64,000 nucleotides of DNA from Syngnathus acus (GCF_901709675.1 NC_051103.1:5317501-5381500); one strand, 5' to 3'. Numbered from the stretch's first letter, positions 23,423 to 42,468 are shown. Translations and numbers: made by a program. Notes: generated by a model not told the origin, from the letters alone.

Positions 23423-25814
23423 GGCCAGGCTTGTCTTGAGAACGGCTTCTTATCATCGGGTCCTCTGGCTGTCTTATATAGAGCTGTTAGGTGACAGGGG
23501 GTGGGGCCGGACCCGCTACATGAGAAATAAGAAATATAGCCCCCCCCCTCCCCTCTTGGGTACCCAAAAAGAAGGCCTGGGATATGTGTCGACATCCCCT
23601 AGTGCGAAAAAGAAGGGAGACGGGAAGGGACAAGTCAAGTGCAGAAAGCGCTCACTTGAAATTCAAAGTGGCCTTCGGCCAAGGTTTTGGACCTACTTTA
23701 CATTGGTGCAGTGTTGCTGTGAACAAAACGTAATCCCGCTGAGCTTATGTGGGCAAACACTCTTGCGAGACTGCAAGTTCTTTGTATCCCGTGTTTAAAA
23801 AAAAAAAAAATCTCTTTTGCATTGAATCATTCCTGTACTAGTTATTTCCTTAGGGCACAGGTGTCAAACTCAAGGCCCGGGGGGCCAGATACGGCCCACC
23901 ACATCATTTTATGTGGCATCAAATTCGTGTGTCATTATTAGAATTGCAAATTGTCTTCACTTTTAATATCTTTTTTATTTTTTTATTTTTTCTACTTTTA
24001 TACTGTTTTACTCATCATGTCAATCAATGTGTACATATTCCTATTAATTTATATATTTTATCATGTCAATCAATGTGTAAATACCCCTAATAATTTCTAC
24101 ACAGTTATTTAATCAGAACACTGACACAGCACACTTGGTAACTTTTCCATTACACATAAGGCAAAGCTCTTTAACTTCAGGACACATTGATACAAAACAT
24201 TCAGGTGATAAAAAGTTATTGTTATAGCGATTGATTTGACCCACATGCAGAAAAACCAACTCAGAATGAGTGAGGAGCCACAAAAGATGTATGCCACCCG
24301 GGACCCTGACAGATAACACAGCAAGTGCCTGCCTTATGAGAATATGTTTTCCCCTCATTTTCTCCTCCTTTTTTTCTCCTTCTTCCTTCTTCCTGCTTGT
24401 GGCCACTATAAAAGCACTATTACTCCACATCTTTGTTTTCTTTACTCAACGACGGACATCTTGAACAAAACGTAACACCTGCCTTAGGGATAGCATTACT
24501 CCTGAGATGTGTTCTTAGCCAAAAGAACAATGTCTCATGACGTGTAAAATAAACGTCATGCCAAAGAACTGTCACGTGAAATTACAAACCACTAATTATG
24601 TTCTCAGTGCTTAGTTTTGCTTTCACTTCTAATTTGCTTCCAAAGTGCACGCCTTGGAGTAGTTTTCAAGTGGCACTTGTGTGTTATTAACCGGTTTGCC
24701 TTTGCTATCTTGAGAGCCAATCGCATGCCTGGCGTCGGCCCAATGTTTTGTTTTCTCTTCTTTCTTTTTCTAACACTCTTGTTCCTTTCATCAGGCTGAA
24801 TGCTTAATCTGGAGTTAACATGCAGAGAAGCGAATGGAGCGGAAATGATGAATTGTGTCTCGTCCACACCTTGATGCAGGTGTATTTAATATTGTGACCG
24901 GATTTGCAACTTAATTGACACCCAAGACATTTTTTGGGCTCACTTCCTCATTGAGGAACATGATCAAGGATTAGCGTGACTGACAGGATGCTAAAGCTTA
25001 ATAATAGATTTATAGAACCAGTACTATGGGTCCATGTGGGGCCAAACAACGTGAAATCCTGACCCGGGCCATCATGCAACACTGCCCTCTGCTGGCCCTA
25101 AATGCTCCCTGGGACTAGTTTTCAAACTTCATTGAGGATTAAAAACGAGGGCATGATCGTGATTTATATAGACATAATCAAAAAAGTTCTAACAATGTTT
25201 AATAATTGCCAGAAACGTCGACCTTAAAGTAGGACAAATCGGATTGGGAGATTTCAGTCAACAATTGCTAAGCTAACAAATGCTATTATCTGAATTCAAA
25301 AGAACTCGCAAACTGGACACCCTTACTTTGTTGCCTTGCATTTATCCGCCCTGTGTACACATTGTATAAGAGCGGAATTTAATTGACTTCATTTTTTATA
25401 TGACGCTGCCTGTAAAAAACTATCAAAGTGGAAATAGCGAGACTGTGTCACCTTTTTATGCGTGTTCTAAAAATCTGAATCGATTGGTAAACGAGGAGGC
25501 CACAAAACCACGACGAGTCGACGATAAAGTCGACTTTTTGATTAGTGTGAGTACTTTTGTCATCTCTGCTAATAACAAAAACAATTCCTTAAGCCACACC
25601 AGGAAAATTCATGAGAAAATCAGACCACCATGGTCAAAGTTCATACCAGAGCGATGTCGTGCACATAAAAATGATAAGACTAGAAGGAGAACATTCCATA
25701 TTTCAGGCTCATAATCCGGTCACTCAAGATACGACGGCATTGTGGCAGGGATAATGATTGTCACCATGCAAGCAAGCGCTACAAAAACCGGTTTCAGAGG
25801 TGTGGTCACTGTAT
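23423..25814. other. Intergenic region between Ig-superfamily gene and serine protease
   Basis: About 2.4 kb without a convincing exon. The first few hundred bases should contain the Ig gene promoter (TTATATAGAG near 23475 on the plus strand). A MITE relic begins near 23858. The rest is AT-rich unique sequence on both strands, with no recognisable RNA gene. Confidence 0.5.
23858..24070. mobile_element. hAT-like MITE relic
   Basis: CAGGTGTCAAACTCAAGGCC followed by CGGGGGGCCAGATACGGCCC and CATCATTTTATGTGGC is the well-known end of non-autonomous hAT-type elements. The same end closes the element at 63538-63818. The opposite terminus is not clear here, so the right-hand limit is approximate. 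Confidence 0.55.
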
Positions 25815-25824
25815 TATATAAATA
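25815..25824 (+). promoter_or_regulatory. TATA box of serine protease gene
   Basis: TATATAAATA lies 56 bases before the ATG at 25880, at the position expected for a short 5' leader. Confidence 0.6.
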
Positions 25825-25879
25825 GATGGACGGACTAGTAAAATGAAAACCATCAAGACTGCCTGTACACTTGAGCAAA

Positions 25880-27870
<1,991 letters not shown>

Positions 27871-28449
27871 CTGAATAACTCCTAAGACATCAAATGGAAA
27901 TGTTGATTTAAAAGAAAAAAAAAATCTTTCTGAATCACATTCAAACTTTCCCATGTTAGATTTGACGAATCATCTTGAAATAAAGAAGTAATTCATCGAA
28001 AGTATACACTATAGGGTTTTGCAGCAGTGTCTACGGCAGTGGAGGGTGCTCTTGCGCAATCGCACTGGCTCGCCTCTCTAAACCGTGCATGCCACCTGAC
28101 TCACAAATAAACGGAGTTTGATAACCACACGACTCGGATCATCCTACAACTAGTGTGTATTTATTTAGGAAGGACACCACATAGAAGGGTAAACTCTTTA
28201 TTCCACTGAACCAGTATAAATTCTATCACTGTGCTTGATGGAATCGATCCAATGAAAACTTGTGTAAAAACAGTGTGGGAATATTCACCTGAGAGAAGGT
28301 GCGATTGGGCGTAAAGGTCAAGGGAATGGAGGCAAATCTTCCGGTTGTGAGGAGGGTTTTTTTTCCCCCCATGCTCACGTTTAAACCGAGAGACGACAAA
28401 CCCAATCAAGCGACGGGCGTAGTCGGCGTGAGTGGGCGAACGTGCTCGT
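27871..28449. other. Convergent 3' regions of serine protease and aldoa
   Basis: No coding sequence seen. It holds the 3' UTRs of the protease (+) and aldolase (-). AATAAA-type signals occur near 27978 (+, GAAATAAAG) and on the minus strand at 28160-28165 (TTTATT). Confidence 0.5.
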
Positions 28450-29897
28450 TTAATAAGCGTGATTGGCCACATAGAGGGATTCTCCGCCGGCGGCGCTGGA
28501 TCCAGAGGAAGCATATTTTCCCTGGCACGCCTGGCTGTTGGCCTGCGAGAGGAAAAAAATAAAAGTGAGTGCTCTTGCTAAATGTATTTTTAGTCTGTCA
28601 AACTCACCAGAGCTCTCTTGATGAACTCCTCCTGGCATGCCTTTCCGTTTTCCTTTTTGCCGCCCCAGGCCTTGAGGGCTGATGCCTGCAGGGCACGTCC
28701 GTAGGAGAAGGTCAGGGCCCAAGGTCTGTGCAGGGGGCACTGGTTCATGGCGTTCAGGTTGACCGAGGCCTCCTCCTCGCTCTGACCGCCGGACAAGAAG
28801 GTGATGCCTAAGCGGGAAAAGGGCACAAATGTGAATGAGAAACAAATGAGAACGGTAAAGCGCCGGTTTAGAAAATGGACGCACCGGGGACGGCGGGGGG
28901 CACGGTGCGGCGGAGGGCGGTGACGGTCGCCATGGCGATCTCCTGGTTGCTGTACTTCATGGAGCAGGAGTGGCCGGCGGTAACCATGTTGGGCTTGAGC
29001 AGAGTGCCCTCCAGGTAGACGTGGTGGTCAGACAGAGCCTTGTAAACGGCGGCCAGGACCTTCTCGGTGACGTACTGGCAGCGCTTCAGGTCATGGTCGC
29101 CATCGGGGAGAATCTCGGGCTCCACGATGGGCACGATGCCGTGCTGAGGAATGCAGGAGAGCGTTAGGAAGCGCCTCGGGAGGTGTCACCAGACCCTCCC
29201 CGTCCTACCATCTGGCAGATGCTGGCATAGCGGGCCAGAACGTTGGCGTTCTCAATGATGGCCAGTCTTGAGGGAGTGGTGGAGGTGATCTTCAGCACGG
29301 AACGCCATTTGGCGAAGTCGGCGCCATCCTTCTTGTACTGGGCGCAGCGCTCATACAGTCCATCGAGACCTGGAGCAAACACCAAGCTTCAGCCAAAAAA
29401 CCATCTCGCCATTTTTCACACGCTGCTCGGAAAGACGAAAAAGGTCACCCTGAGTGGTGGTCTCGCCGTTGGTTCCGGCGAGAGGGACCACGCCTTTGTC
29501 CACCTTGATGCCCACCACCATGCCTCTGTCTTTGAGGTGCTGGGTGAAGACCTTGCCACCGTCGGTCTTCTGGTACATGGTCTCGTGGAAGAGGATGACG
29601 CCGCCGATGCATGGGGTGACACGCTCGTCGGCGGTGAAGAGGAGCTGGCGGTACAGCCTCCTGTTCTCCTCGGTGTTCTCAGCATTGATGCTCTGGAAGC
29701 GCTTGGCAACGCTGCCTGGAGTGGTGGACAAGACGAGTGAGGATCAGCTCGACAAAAGTATCGGGACACCGACGCCTATCCTTACCGGTAGACTCGTCGG
29801 CGGCGAGGATTCCCTTGCCGGGAGCGACGATCCTGTGAGCGATGTCACTGAGCTCCTTCTTCTGCTCAGGAGTGAGGAAGGGGTATGCGTGAGGCAT
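28450..29897 (-). CDS. aldoa: Fructose-bisphosphate aldolase A
   Basis: Class I aldolase, cleaving fructose-1,6-bisphosphate in glycolysis; the A form is the muscle isozyme. Exons (read downward): 29786-29897, 29449-29715, 29209-29369, 28885-29143, 28608-28807, 28450-28542; 1092 nt, 363 aa, the usual family length. The protein starts [20 protein letters not shown] and contains [18 protein letters not shown], the Schiff-base region [34 protein letters not shown], and ends in the conserved C-terminal tyrosine (VANHAY). A non-coding 5' exon probably lies near 30440-30520, with an acceptor just before the ATG. The Tyr C-terminus, MPHAYPFL start and muscle-type promoter motifs favour aldoa over aldob/aldoc. 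Teleosts have two aldoa copies and I cannot tell which this is. Confidence 0.96.
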
Positions 29898-30529
29898 CTT
29901 GACTCTGCTTGTGGAGATAAAAGAAAGAGGAACATGGTGGTCAAATGTTTGGTGGTAGACCAGCAAATGGCGGCCTGCTTCTCCACCCCCTTCCACACGT
30001 GCGTCCCTGACCTATTCCATTTTTTCCCCTCTTATCTGTGACCTTCACCCCCCCACCCCCGAGAACTTGAAACGGAACTAAATATACACAGCCCAGCAAT
30101 GCATGCGCTCTGACTGAGCAGCAAGGTGTGAGATAAGACACCATGCAAGTCATGTCCAGTAACGGTAGCAACAATAAGTGCTTTAAGTTGCTTCAACACC
30201 TCATAAGAACTTCCCAAAGTTTTGCTAAATATTATTTTCTGGGCAATCCCACTTGTAAAATAGTTGAACAGTCAATTATATACACAATAACTTGTCGCCT
30301 GTTTATAAAAATGCATATGTGAGAGATGCAGACAGGGGAAAAAGAATTAAAATACACGTTTGATATTTTTAGTGCCTCACAGCTAAGTTAGTGGAATTGA
30401 AATGTACATTGCACGCCATGCTTTAAAATAAAATAAAAACTTTTTACCTTTGAGATCAGAAAGAGAGCTGGGAGAAGAAAGAGGGAGGTAGAGAAGTGGC
30501 CTTCGTCTGCGACACCCTCTGGACCGAGC

Positions 30530-30590
30530 GGCCCTTGTATTTATCCTCCCATTGTGACCCTTCACATTTCAGCTGCTCGGCTATAAATAG
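30530..30590 (-). promoter_or_regulatory. aldoa muscle-type promoter: MEF2 site, E-box, TATA-like box
   Basis: CTATAAATAG at 30581-30590 matches the palindromic MEF2 consensus CTA(A/T)4TAG. CAGCTG at 30570-30575 is an E-box for MyoD-type factors. GATAAATA on the minus strand near 30537-30545 can serve as TATA. All three lie within 60 bases, some 640 bases before the aldoa start codon, matching a 5' non-coding exon at about 30440-30520. Confidence 0.6.
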
Positions 30591-30599
30591 AACAGGACG

Positions 30600-31824
30600 C
30601 AACCGGAGAGGACTCGTGACATTCAGCGCGTCTCCGTGGTGCGATGGCTGGTGGCCAGCCAAAGGGCAAATGGTCTAAGTGCGTGCAAAACGGCAGGGAA
30701 GGGAAAACTGTGTGAGAATGTGCATGAGGGAGGAAGCCAGTGAGATTTGGAATAACATTTTTTGGTGGGTCCAAGGAACCCACAAAAATGCACTAAAATA
30801 TTAAAAAAATACACCACGTCAAAACATTTGAATAAAATTGATGATGTCACAAACACTAACACAGGAGTTTCCCCATTGAGGGAATAATAAAGGATTATCT
30901 AATCTAATCTAATATCGGAGTTTTTAATTGGTCCCCATGTGCAGGTTTGAATACCGAAGCAACCAATAGGAGAGAAGCACCGCGGCATTTATAAAGCGCT
31001 AACGTTATATACGCGATACCGAACGCTCCTTTCGTAATCCAACCCGCTTGCAGTAAAGGCAGAGCGAGCTGATCCTTGACCTTTCGCTGACCTTTCCCTG
31101 TCGTCCTTTCTCGGTCGGTTCGGCTGGCTCGCGCTGTAAAGGTCACGTATGTGCCGGTGCGGTTAGTCGTGGAGCAGAAACTTGCACGTGGGCATGGAGA
31201 ATTTTTTTTTGGTATCACTTTTGACCTTAAGGGTGGGAAAATGAGAAATGTGCAGCTCACTTTTGCAGAAAATATAATCTGACTTCCTGATCATGTTTAT
31301 GGTTTCTCACTCAATCACATGCCAAGTTGTCCTTTTGCATTTTAACACCTTCTGCTCCATTGTTGCTAAATACAAGAGACACATTGGCTCATGCGTCACC
31401 GGCCAAAATGCTTAAACTGTTTTAAATGTCTGACTAAGTGATGTGAATGTAAAAAGGGGGATATTGCACAAATGTCTGCTGCAATGTGGAACTTGCTACC
31501 CATAAAGGATGAGATCGTGTGGGGGAAGTAAAAGCAAAAGGAGAAAAAAAAAAAAAATCCAGTTATTTTGGTATATTTGGTGATGAATCAAACGAGGAGT
31601 CAGTTTCAATCTTTGAACAGTATTGTTGCAGAAAGATCAAATGCTGTGTTTAAAAAAAAAAAAAACTTATTAAGTTATCAAAATGAGATAATAAAGTTAT
31701 CTTACATGCGAGTTTCACATACTACCCCTTTTAGCTGTGGCCTTGGTAGTTCTGTCAATTTGTGGCTTCGACACTTCCTGTTTGTTGCCTTGCAGAACTT
31801 GACGAGTTTGGACGCAGTCGCACG
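30600..31824. other. Divergent intergenic region between aldoa and integrin alpha
   Basis: No coding exon recognised. Near 30870-30915 a sequence ending GGGAATAATAAAGGATTATC followed by TAATC repeats resembles the 3' tail of a dispersed fish retroposon. A GC-richer patch at 31010-31190 contains nuclear-receptor half-sites (see the separate entry) and may be a further promoter or enhancer. Confidence 0.45.
31077..31093 (-). promoter_or_regulatory. DR5 nuclear-receptor element (RARE-like)
   Basis: On the minus strand, AGGTCA GCGAA AGGTCA gives two perfect half-sites spaced by five bases, the retinoic-acid receptor arrangement. A third AGGTCA lies at 31140-31145 on the plus strand. Confidence 0.45.
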
Positions 31825-33923
31825 ATGGACTGGCTCGCTTTGACAACACTTTTTATGACAGGTAAGATGAGCGGCGCGTTAACTCAACGGACAGACGGAC
31901 GACCAATCTTTGTTTTCCCTTCTCCTCAGTATTCCAAACTACAATTGGCTTCAATATCGACCCTGTGCCTTGGAAGACCTTGTCAAACTCCGCAGATGGT
32001 TTTGGATATCAGATCGTGCAAAGACAACATGAGTGAGTGAAGATATTGAATTGAAATATAAAATTTGGTTTTGTTACCATATTTGTCCGATTCTATTTGA
32101 ACAGCTTGCTGGTCAGCGCACCCCTCGTTCAGTATTCAGACAGAAGAGGAAAAATCTTTAAATGCTCCAAAGATTCGTGCGTAGAGCTGCAAGTTCCAGG
32201 TGAGCGGCATGTGCTTCGATAGGTTCTCCTTTTTTGGTTAGCAAAGGAACACACTTTAGATAGTACGCCCGTGAACAATTGCATTGACTGAGATAATTAG
32301 TTACTACCTGTTTTGTTTTTTTCTGCCTGAGGGGAAAAAAAGCACTATAATTTTAGAGCTATGTCTCCATTGGGCCCAAATGATCGGCGAGTGCTCTTCA
32401 CGTTTGTCTCGTCTTCCTCACAGTTCCCCCTTTTGCCGTCAACATGTCTCTTGGTTTGACGATGATATTTAATCCAACTACAGAAGCCACCATGGTGAGT
32501 GACAGTCATTTTTCACGTCAGTGACATTACTAATCACGCCACTGAACCGGTTGTTCCCTGGCAGGCGTGTGGTCCGACCATCCCGAAAGATTGTGGAAGC
32601 ATCACCATGTACAACGGCATGTGCTTTCAGATTGAGTCCTCTAATGACGTCAAACCTCCAATACCTTCGTCTCTTGACGGTGCTTCACTTTTTTTTTTAC
32701 ATAGAATCATCTTAAAGGGGGCATTTCAAAATCAAAAATGTACCTGTCGAGATAATTCCGTGTCGCTTTCGAATCCGCCCAGCTGCCAGAAATCGATTAG
32801 TTTCTCTTTGCTGGTATGGTGAATTTAATCAGGTCCTCCTCTTGTTCCTAGAAAAGATGACAGCCGGATGTCTCGATGAGACTCGATGAAAATAATCAAG
32901 TCATGTATCAAAGATGCTAATGCTAGCTCATGATACCACAACTTGTACGGCATCACCAGGTCAACCTTACCCGTGTTTGATCTTTATCTTTGCAAGTCCG
33001 TTTCTAAGCCATGAATGTTTATGACATCAACTCAAGGAGGGCTATACATGTTTGGCTTTAAACAACACTAAAGCATTTTAGCAATACAATACTTTTTAGA
33101 TAATATATTATTTATATTACTACTTACCTCACTAGTGCAATAGCCCACTTGTTATTTTTTCTGGATGGAGATATTCCATCGTAGAGTAGTTCCAGCAAAG
33201 CTCCTGAAGCCAAATTTAATCACCCAAGTGCCCGATTGGTTGTTTTTCCTCTGGTGCGGTGGTCTTTTGCAAATTAAATTACAACCACAAGATGGTGCTC
33301 GAGAGGCGGGATACGCAGCCCCACCCATTCAAATCAAATGAGAAGGGTAAATATTTTGAGGACCTTCATTAGGTATTTGAGCTAGACAAAACATTAGGAA
33401 GTCCTTCAGCGAGTGAGATAAAAACAACTCATCTTTTGTTTCTTGAGAAGTCTGCCCAAGTCGAGCAGACATCGCATTTCTGCTGGATGGCTCGGGAAGT
33501 GTGTCCCCGGGAGACTTTACAACAATGAAGAATTTTGTAATTAATCTCATCGAGTCCTTTTTGGACAAAGATTCCCAGGTGAGCGACTGTAAAGCTATTT
33601 TGTATTTTAATATATATTTTATATTCATATTATATTTGATTTACGTTTTATTTTTGTATTATATTGTACATTTATTGTATTTATTTATATATTCTATATA
33701 TATATAATGCTATATATGTTATATATTTATAATTACTTTTGTACCTTCCCAAGTTTGCCGTAGTCCAATACTCTAAAGACGTCACCATCCATAATTATTT
33801 TAATACCTTCAACATTAACACCTGGAGAAATGACATCAGTGGAATACGGCAGAAACGCTCCTCGACATACACAGCCGAAGGCATCAGCAAAGTTGTGTAA
33901 GATTTTTTTCCCCCTCCAAAGTG

Positions 33924-33982
<59 letters not shown>

Positions 33983-36900
33983 CCTTCTTCATGCTTCTGT
34001 ATATCTGAATCTTGATTGACAAGTGCTTTGTCTTGGTACAGGAACGAGGTATTTGAGAAGAGCGGAGGTTCCAGGCCCAATGTGAAGAAGATTCTAATTG
34101 TCATCACAGATGGGCGATCTCATGACAGTAGAAACTTCGGGACAGTAACAGCTGCCGCCGAAAGAAAACAAATAGTTCGATTTGCTATTGGGGTGAGTTG
34201 TATTCCACACGACCACTTGAAGTTGGGAGGTCACGTTCATAAATGTCAACATTTCCATAAGGTGGGCAATGCATTTGCCAACCAAAACGCTAAAAAGGAG
34301 CTGGACAGCATCGCGTCTGCCCCAACAACGAGCCATGTGTTTCGAGTGGAGAACTTCATGGCGCTTTACGCAATCCGGCAGACTTTGCAGGACAGCATCT
34401 TTGCTATTGAAGGTACCGATGGAACTTCTGCAAGCTAGAAAACCATTTGAAATTGTTTCTGGTTTTATGGCAGGATCTCAATCGGGCGGCGAGAGCCTCA
34501 AAATGGAGATGGCTCAGCGGGGATTCAGTGCTGCCTACGTGCCAAGGGTACCAAAACACAGGACGCTTGCAAAACATTATTTTGTGGTTTCAAATTCGGT
34601 TTCTTCTATTAATGTAGTCAAATCGGGACGTGCACATAGCGGCTGTTGGGGCAAACCAATGGAGAGGAGGCTTCCAAACATACACAGGCTCAGGAGGACG
34701 TTCCCATTTCCCAACGAACCTTGATCCGGACAGCTATCTGGGTATGATCGTTTGATTTGAATCTGTATGAAATATTAAAGAGTTATTAGGACAAAAGAGA
34801 CAAACAGCACCATCTGCTGGAGAAGAAGCTGCATTGCACAACTTCCAATTTCAGGTTATTCCATTACGGTTGCCCAAAGAGGCAACGTAAGGTTGACGGT
34901 CGCCGGTGCTCCAAGATATCAACACCGAGGTGTTGTGATGGTATTTTCCCAAAATGGCTTTGAACAAACAGTAGATCCCTTCCGATGGGAGGTATGCTTT
35001 TGAAAATTCAGCCCGATTCATTTGAAAGAAAACAAAATCGATAGATATTTGCACTGCTAATGTTTTCAGTATCAGATTGGTGAATATTTTGGGGCTGTGG
35101 TCTGCGCCATGGATGTGAATCGGGACAGAAACACGGACATCATCCTCATATCTGCGCCGATGTTTGTGGAAGAGGACAGAGAAGGGAGAGTTTACGCTTG
35201 CACCCTGACTGGTTCGGTAAGATTTTTTTTTCCTTTCCCTTGAACATCAATCCTATCAAGACTGACTCATTTTCACGTACAGAGAGTCGAATGTCGATTC
35301 GACTCTCCGGTGGTCCTCAGAGGAGAGCGATCCCCTAGAGGGCGCTTTGGCGCTTCCCTCGCCGTCCTGCCTGACATCAACTCGGATGGACGCAATGACT
35401 TGGCGGTCGGGGCGCCGTTGGAGGACGACGGACACGGCTGCGTCTACATATTTCACGGCGAGCGAACGATGATCTCGGATACGATCTCACAGGTGAATCC
35501 CAAGGGACTCCCGCTCTGTACCGAAAGTCCTCTGAACGATTCGTAAATAAAGATTCGTTCGTGTAGAGGATCGCTGGCTCGAAATTGCAGTCGGGACTCA
35601 GGTTCTTCGGCATGTCCATCAGTCCGTCATCCGCGGACCTCAGCGGGGACAACCTGCCTGACTTGGCAGTAGGCTCAAAAGGAAAAGTCATCTTACTCAG
35701 GTAAGAGATTCTCCATCGAAACGCAAATCAAAAGATGATTCATGTCTAACTGCGTGCGCTTCCAGATCCAAACCCATCGTCACGATCGAGAGCACGCTGA
35801 CCTACAACCCAAAACAAATCTCCACCAAACAAAACGACTGCGACAATCCAAAGGAGTTTATGGCAAATGTCTGCTTTGTGATGAAAAAATTCTCAAACGT
35901 ACAACGAGGTGCTTGACTCTCAACTCGTCATCCAGCGACTCGCCGCTGAATCACGCTAACGTTATCAACTTGAAAATGTCACAGCGAGGGCAAGAGTTAA
36001 TTACACGTTGACGCTGGACGCCACCCGCAAGGTGCCCAACAACCGAGCTTACATCCAAGAGAAAATCCGAGAGAAGAGCGGCACGGTGGAGCTGGATTTA
36101 TCAGCTGTACCACAATGCTTCAACGTCAAGGTCTTCATCGAGGTGAGTCGCTCGACGGCAACAAGGACAACTGTTTGAGACTCACGTGCTTCTCATCTCG
36201 CAATGTTGAAAGCCATGCCCAGAAGACGCTTTGAATCCTCTTGAGAACGAGCTCAGATTCACATTCGAGGGTTTGCCCGGTGCCGATAACCCGAGCCCGA
36301 GTCTTCACCAACTTTCCCAAACGACCACGATTCATCCGGTTAGTCAACTTTGCCTTGCAAGCTTTCGAGATCTCACACGGTGCTCACCGATCATCTGCTC
36401 TCCACAGTTGGCTTTTGAGATCGACTGCGGCCTCGACAACAAATGTGTCGATAACCTCAAGCTGGATTTCAACTTTAGCAGGTAAGATGGAGAATTTCAA
36501 GTTCGGCTTCAGCCGTGTTTGACTTCTCTCCATCGTGGAGCAGATCTTTGGTGGTCAAAGTGGGCATCGATGAGCTCTTGAATGTTACCGTGTCCGTGGA
36601 GAACCTGGGCGAAAACTCCTACAACACCCTCGTTGTTCTCACATACCCAGGAGAGTTCTCCTACAGGAAGTTTACCGTCCTGAAGGTCGGGATGAAACCA
36701 GAGAAGGTTTGGTCTTCACTAGCTAGCTTCTGATATCTTTTTTCCATAAAAGGGGCGAATCGAGTGCAGCTCCTTGGACAGTGAAGCTGGCCTATCTCGG
36801 GGAAAGACGGACTGCACCATCGATAAGCCTATTTTGAGGAGTAACTCAACGGTTGGTTCCGGGCTTAACACTTTGCCATCTCTGCCTGTTCCAAAGACTC

Positions 36901-38271
36901 AAACCAAATCCGACTTTTCAGGCTGTCTTTGTGGTTTCGTACGGCATCGAAACCAACAGCCGACTGGATAAGACGATTTTTGTCACGGCCAATGCAACGA
37001 GGTAGACGTCTTCAACCGTTCTGAGTTTGTAACTGCTTGCGCAACTCTAGGTTTGTTTCTGTTTTAGTGGGAACGAGCAACACTCGGCTTTGAGCCAACT
37101 TTTCAAAAAGAAAGAAATCGGCGTCAAGTACAGTATTTTTGTTACAATGGAAAGGTTTGTATTTGGGAAGTAATGATAAGGCGGACATTAATTGACCTTA
37201 CCACTCATTTGATTTTTTTTTTCTTTTCAGTTCTCTAAGTTACATTAACTTCACCTATGGAAAGAATGATGTGCAGAAATCACTTAAGCAATCTGTTTTG
37301 GTAAATGGGTTGGGGGGGGTCTTCAAGGTTGATTCGTTTTACTGAAGCATCACTGTTGACTTGATTTTAGGTTTCCAACAACATTCGAGCATTTAACGTC
37401 ACGGTAGCGGTCAGAGTTCCCGTAAAGCTGGGTGAAAAGGACATCTGGGCAAATCTGAGCTCTTTAGAGGTAGTCAGTCACTCGAAAGCTAGCCTTGACT
37501 ATTAGCATAGCGTCTTTGTTGACGTAACATGTCTTCATTTCAGATTCCAGACTGTCAATACAGTCATGATGAAGGGGCGAATGTCTTCGATTTGGTCGGT
37601 CAGATGCGAAACAATAAAATAGTGGTAAGACAAGTTCCGAAATTTTGTTTTGGTGAGATAGATGTGGCTGAGATGTGCTCCCACAGGATTGCTCAGTGGC
37701 CACGTGCCGGGTGTTCAAGTGCAATCGTTTTATGGGACGGCTGGAGGGCAAACGCTACGAAATATCCGCCAATATGAGTTCAGAGTGGATTCAACAGATC
37801 GGACTCGACGAGGCCAAGTTCATCTTTACCACTACAGCCAGTCTGGAGTATGACAAGGATCAGTACATCTTCTTTTCAACTGCATCCAATAACCTTCCTC
37901 CAGTGCTCAAGGTAATTTTTCACATCAAGATGGAACGGCTCCAATGTGTTGATGGAAACGGTAATCGGAATTTCAGATTGAAACAGAGGTGGCGGTGTAT
38001 CCCCAACCGGACTTTACGAAAGCGATTGTTGGTGGTTCTTTAGGAGGTCTGGCTATACTGGTGATACTCTCGGTCATCCTTTATAAGGTAAGAATATCAA
38101 TTCATGGGACAAAATGGATATATCACACAAATACATCCTGATAATATTCCAACATTTTTATATTCATAGGTTGGATTTTTCAAGAGTAAATACCAGGAGA
38201 TGATTAACGATGCCGAGGGCGCCGATATGGACGGCCCGGCGGGTGTCGGAGACGCTCTCACGCAGTCGTAG
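31825..38271 (+). CDS. Leukocyte (CD11-like, beta2-partner) integrin alpha chain with I domain
   Basis: 29 coding exons, from 31825-31861, 31930-32032, 32105-32199, 32424-32494, 32565-32679 through the I-domain exons 33448-33578, 33754-33896, 34042-34192, 34262-34412, to 37687-37911, 37977-38087 and 38170-38271. They sum to 3420 nt, 1139 aa, close to human CD11 chains. A signal peptide (MDWLALTTLFMT) precedes beta-propeller FG-GAP repeats with calcium loops DVNRDRNTD and DINSDGRND. The vWA/I domain has the MIDAS DGSGS, a Thr in STYTAEGI and VITDGRSHD, and ends in IFAIEG. Thigh/calf regions, a membrane span (AIVGGSLGGLAILVILSVIL) and a short tail KVGFFKSKYQEM follow. Expected to pair with integrin beta2 on leukocytes for adhesion or complement binding. 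ITGAM, ITGAX, ITGAD and ITGAL cannot be separated here. GFFKR reads GFFKS. Confidence 0.93.
33925..33982. repeat. (TCAA)n microsatellite
   Basis: About 14 tandem TCAA units in an I-domain intron of the integrin alpha gene. Confidence 0.97.
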
Positions 38272-38566
38272 CGAAATAACTTTAGTTCGTTTCAGCTTTT
38301 TATTTGAAGCTGCACAAAACGATGACGTCATCGTCCCATTGGTGATGCCCATTCCATTGATTTTTATGACAACATACAGAATGACATTTTTTTGCACTAG
38401 TATTTTTTTTTTAACAAGCCTGCATTTATATGACATCCTAATTTTTTTTCGACATTCTGATGCTATTGTTAAAATGATTCACAATAATGAATACAATTCT
38501 GCGTTTCTTCTTTTCATTTACTCGTGTGACAAAATACACTTTTGGTCTCCTTAGCAATTAAAAGTT

Positions 38567-42468
<3,902 letters not shown>

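Noticed and set aside
32860-33440. Missing integrin exon in the long intron before the I domain
   Set aside because: Reading frame and phase already join 32679 to 33448 (SLDEVCPSRADIAFLLDGSGS without gap), and no open exon with splice sites was seen between.
33925-33982. CRISPR-like regular repeat
   Set aside because: Contiguous TCAA units without spacers; a microsatellite in an intron of a vertebrate gene.
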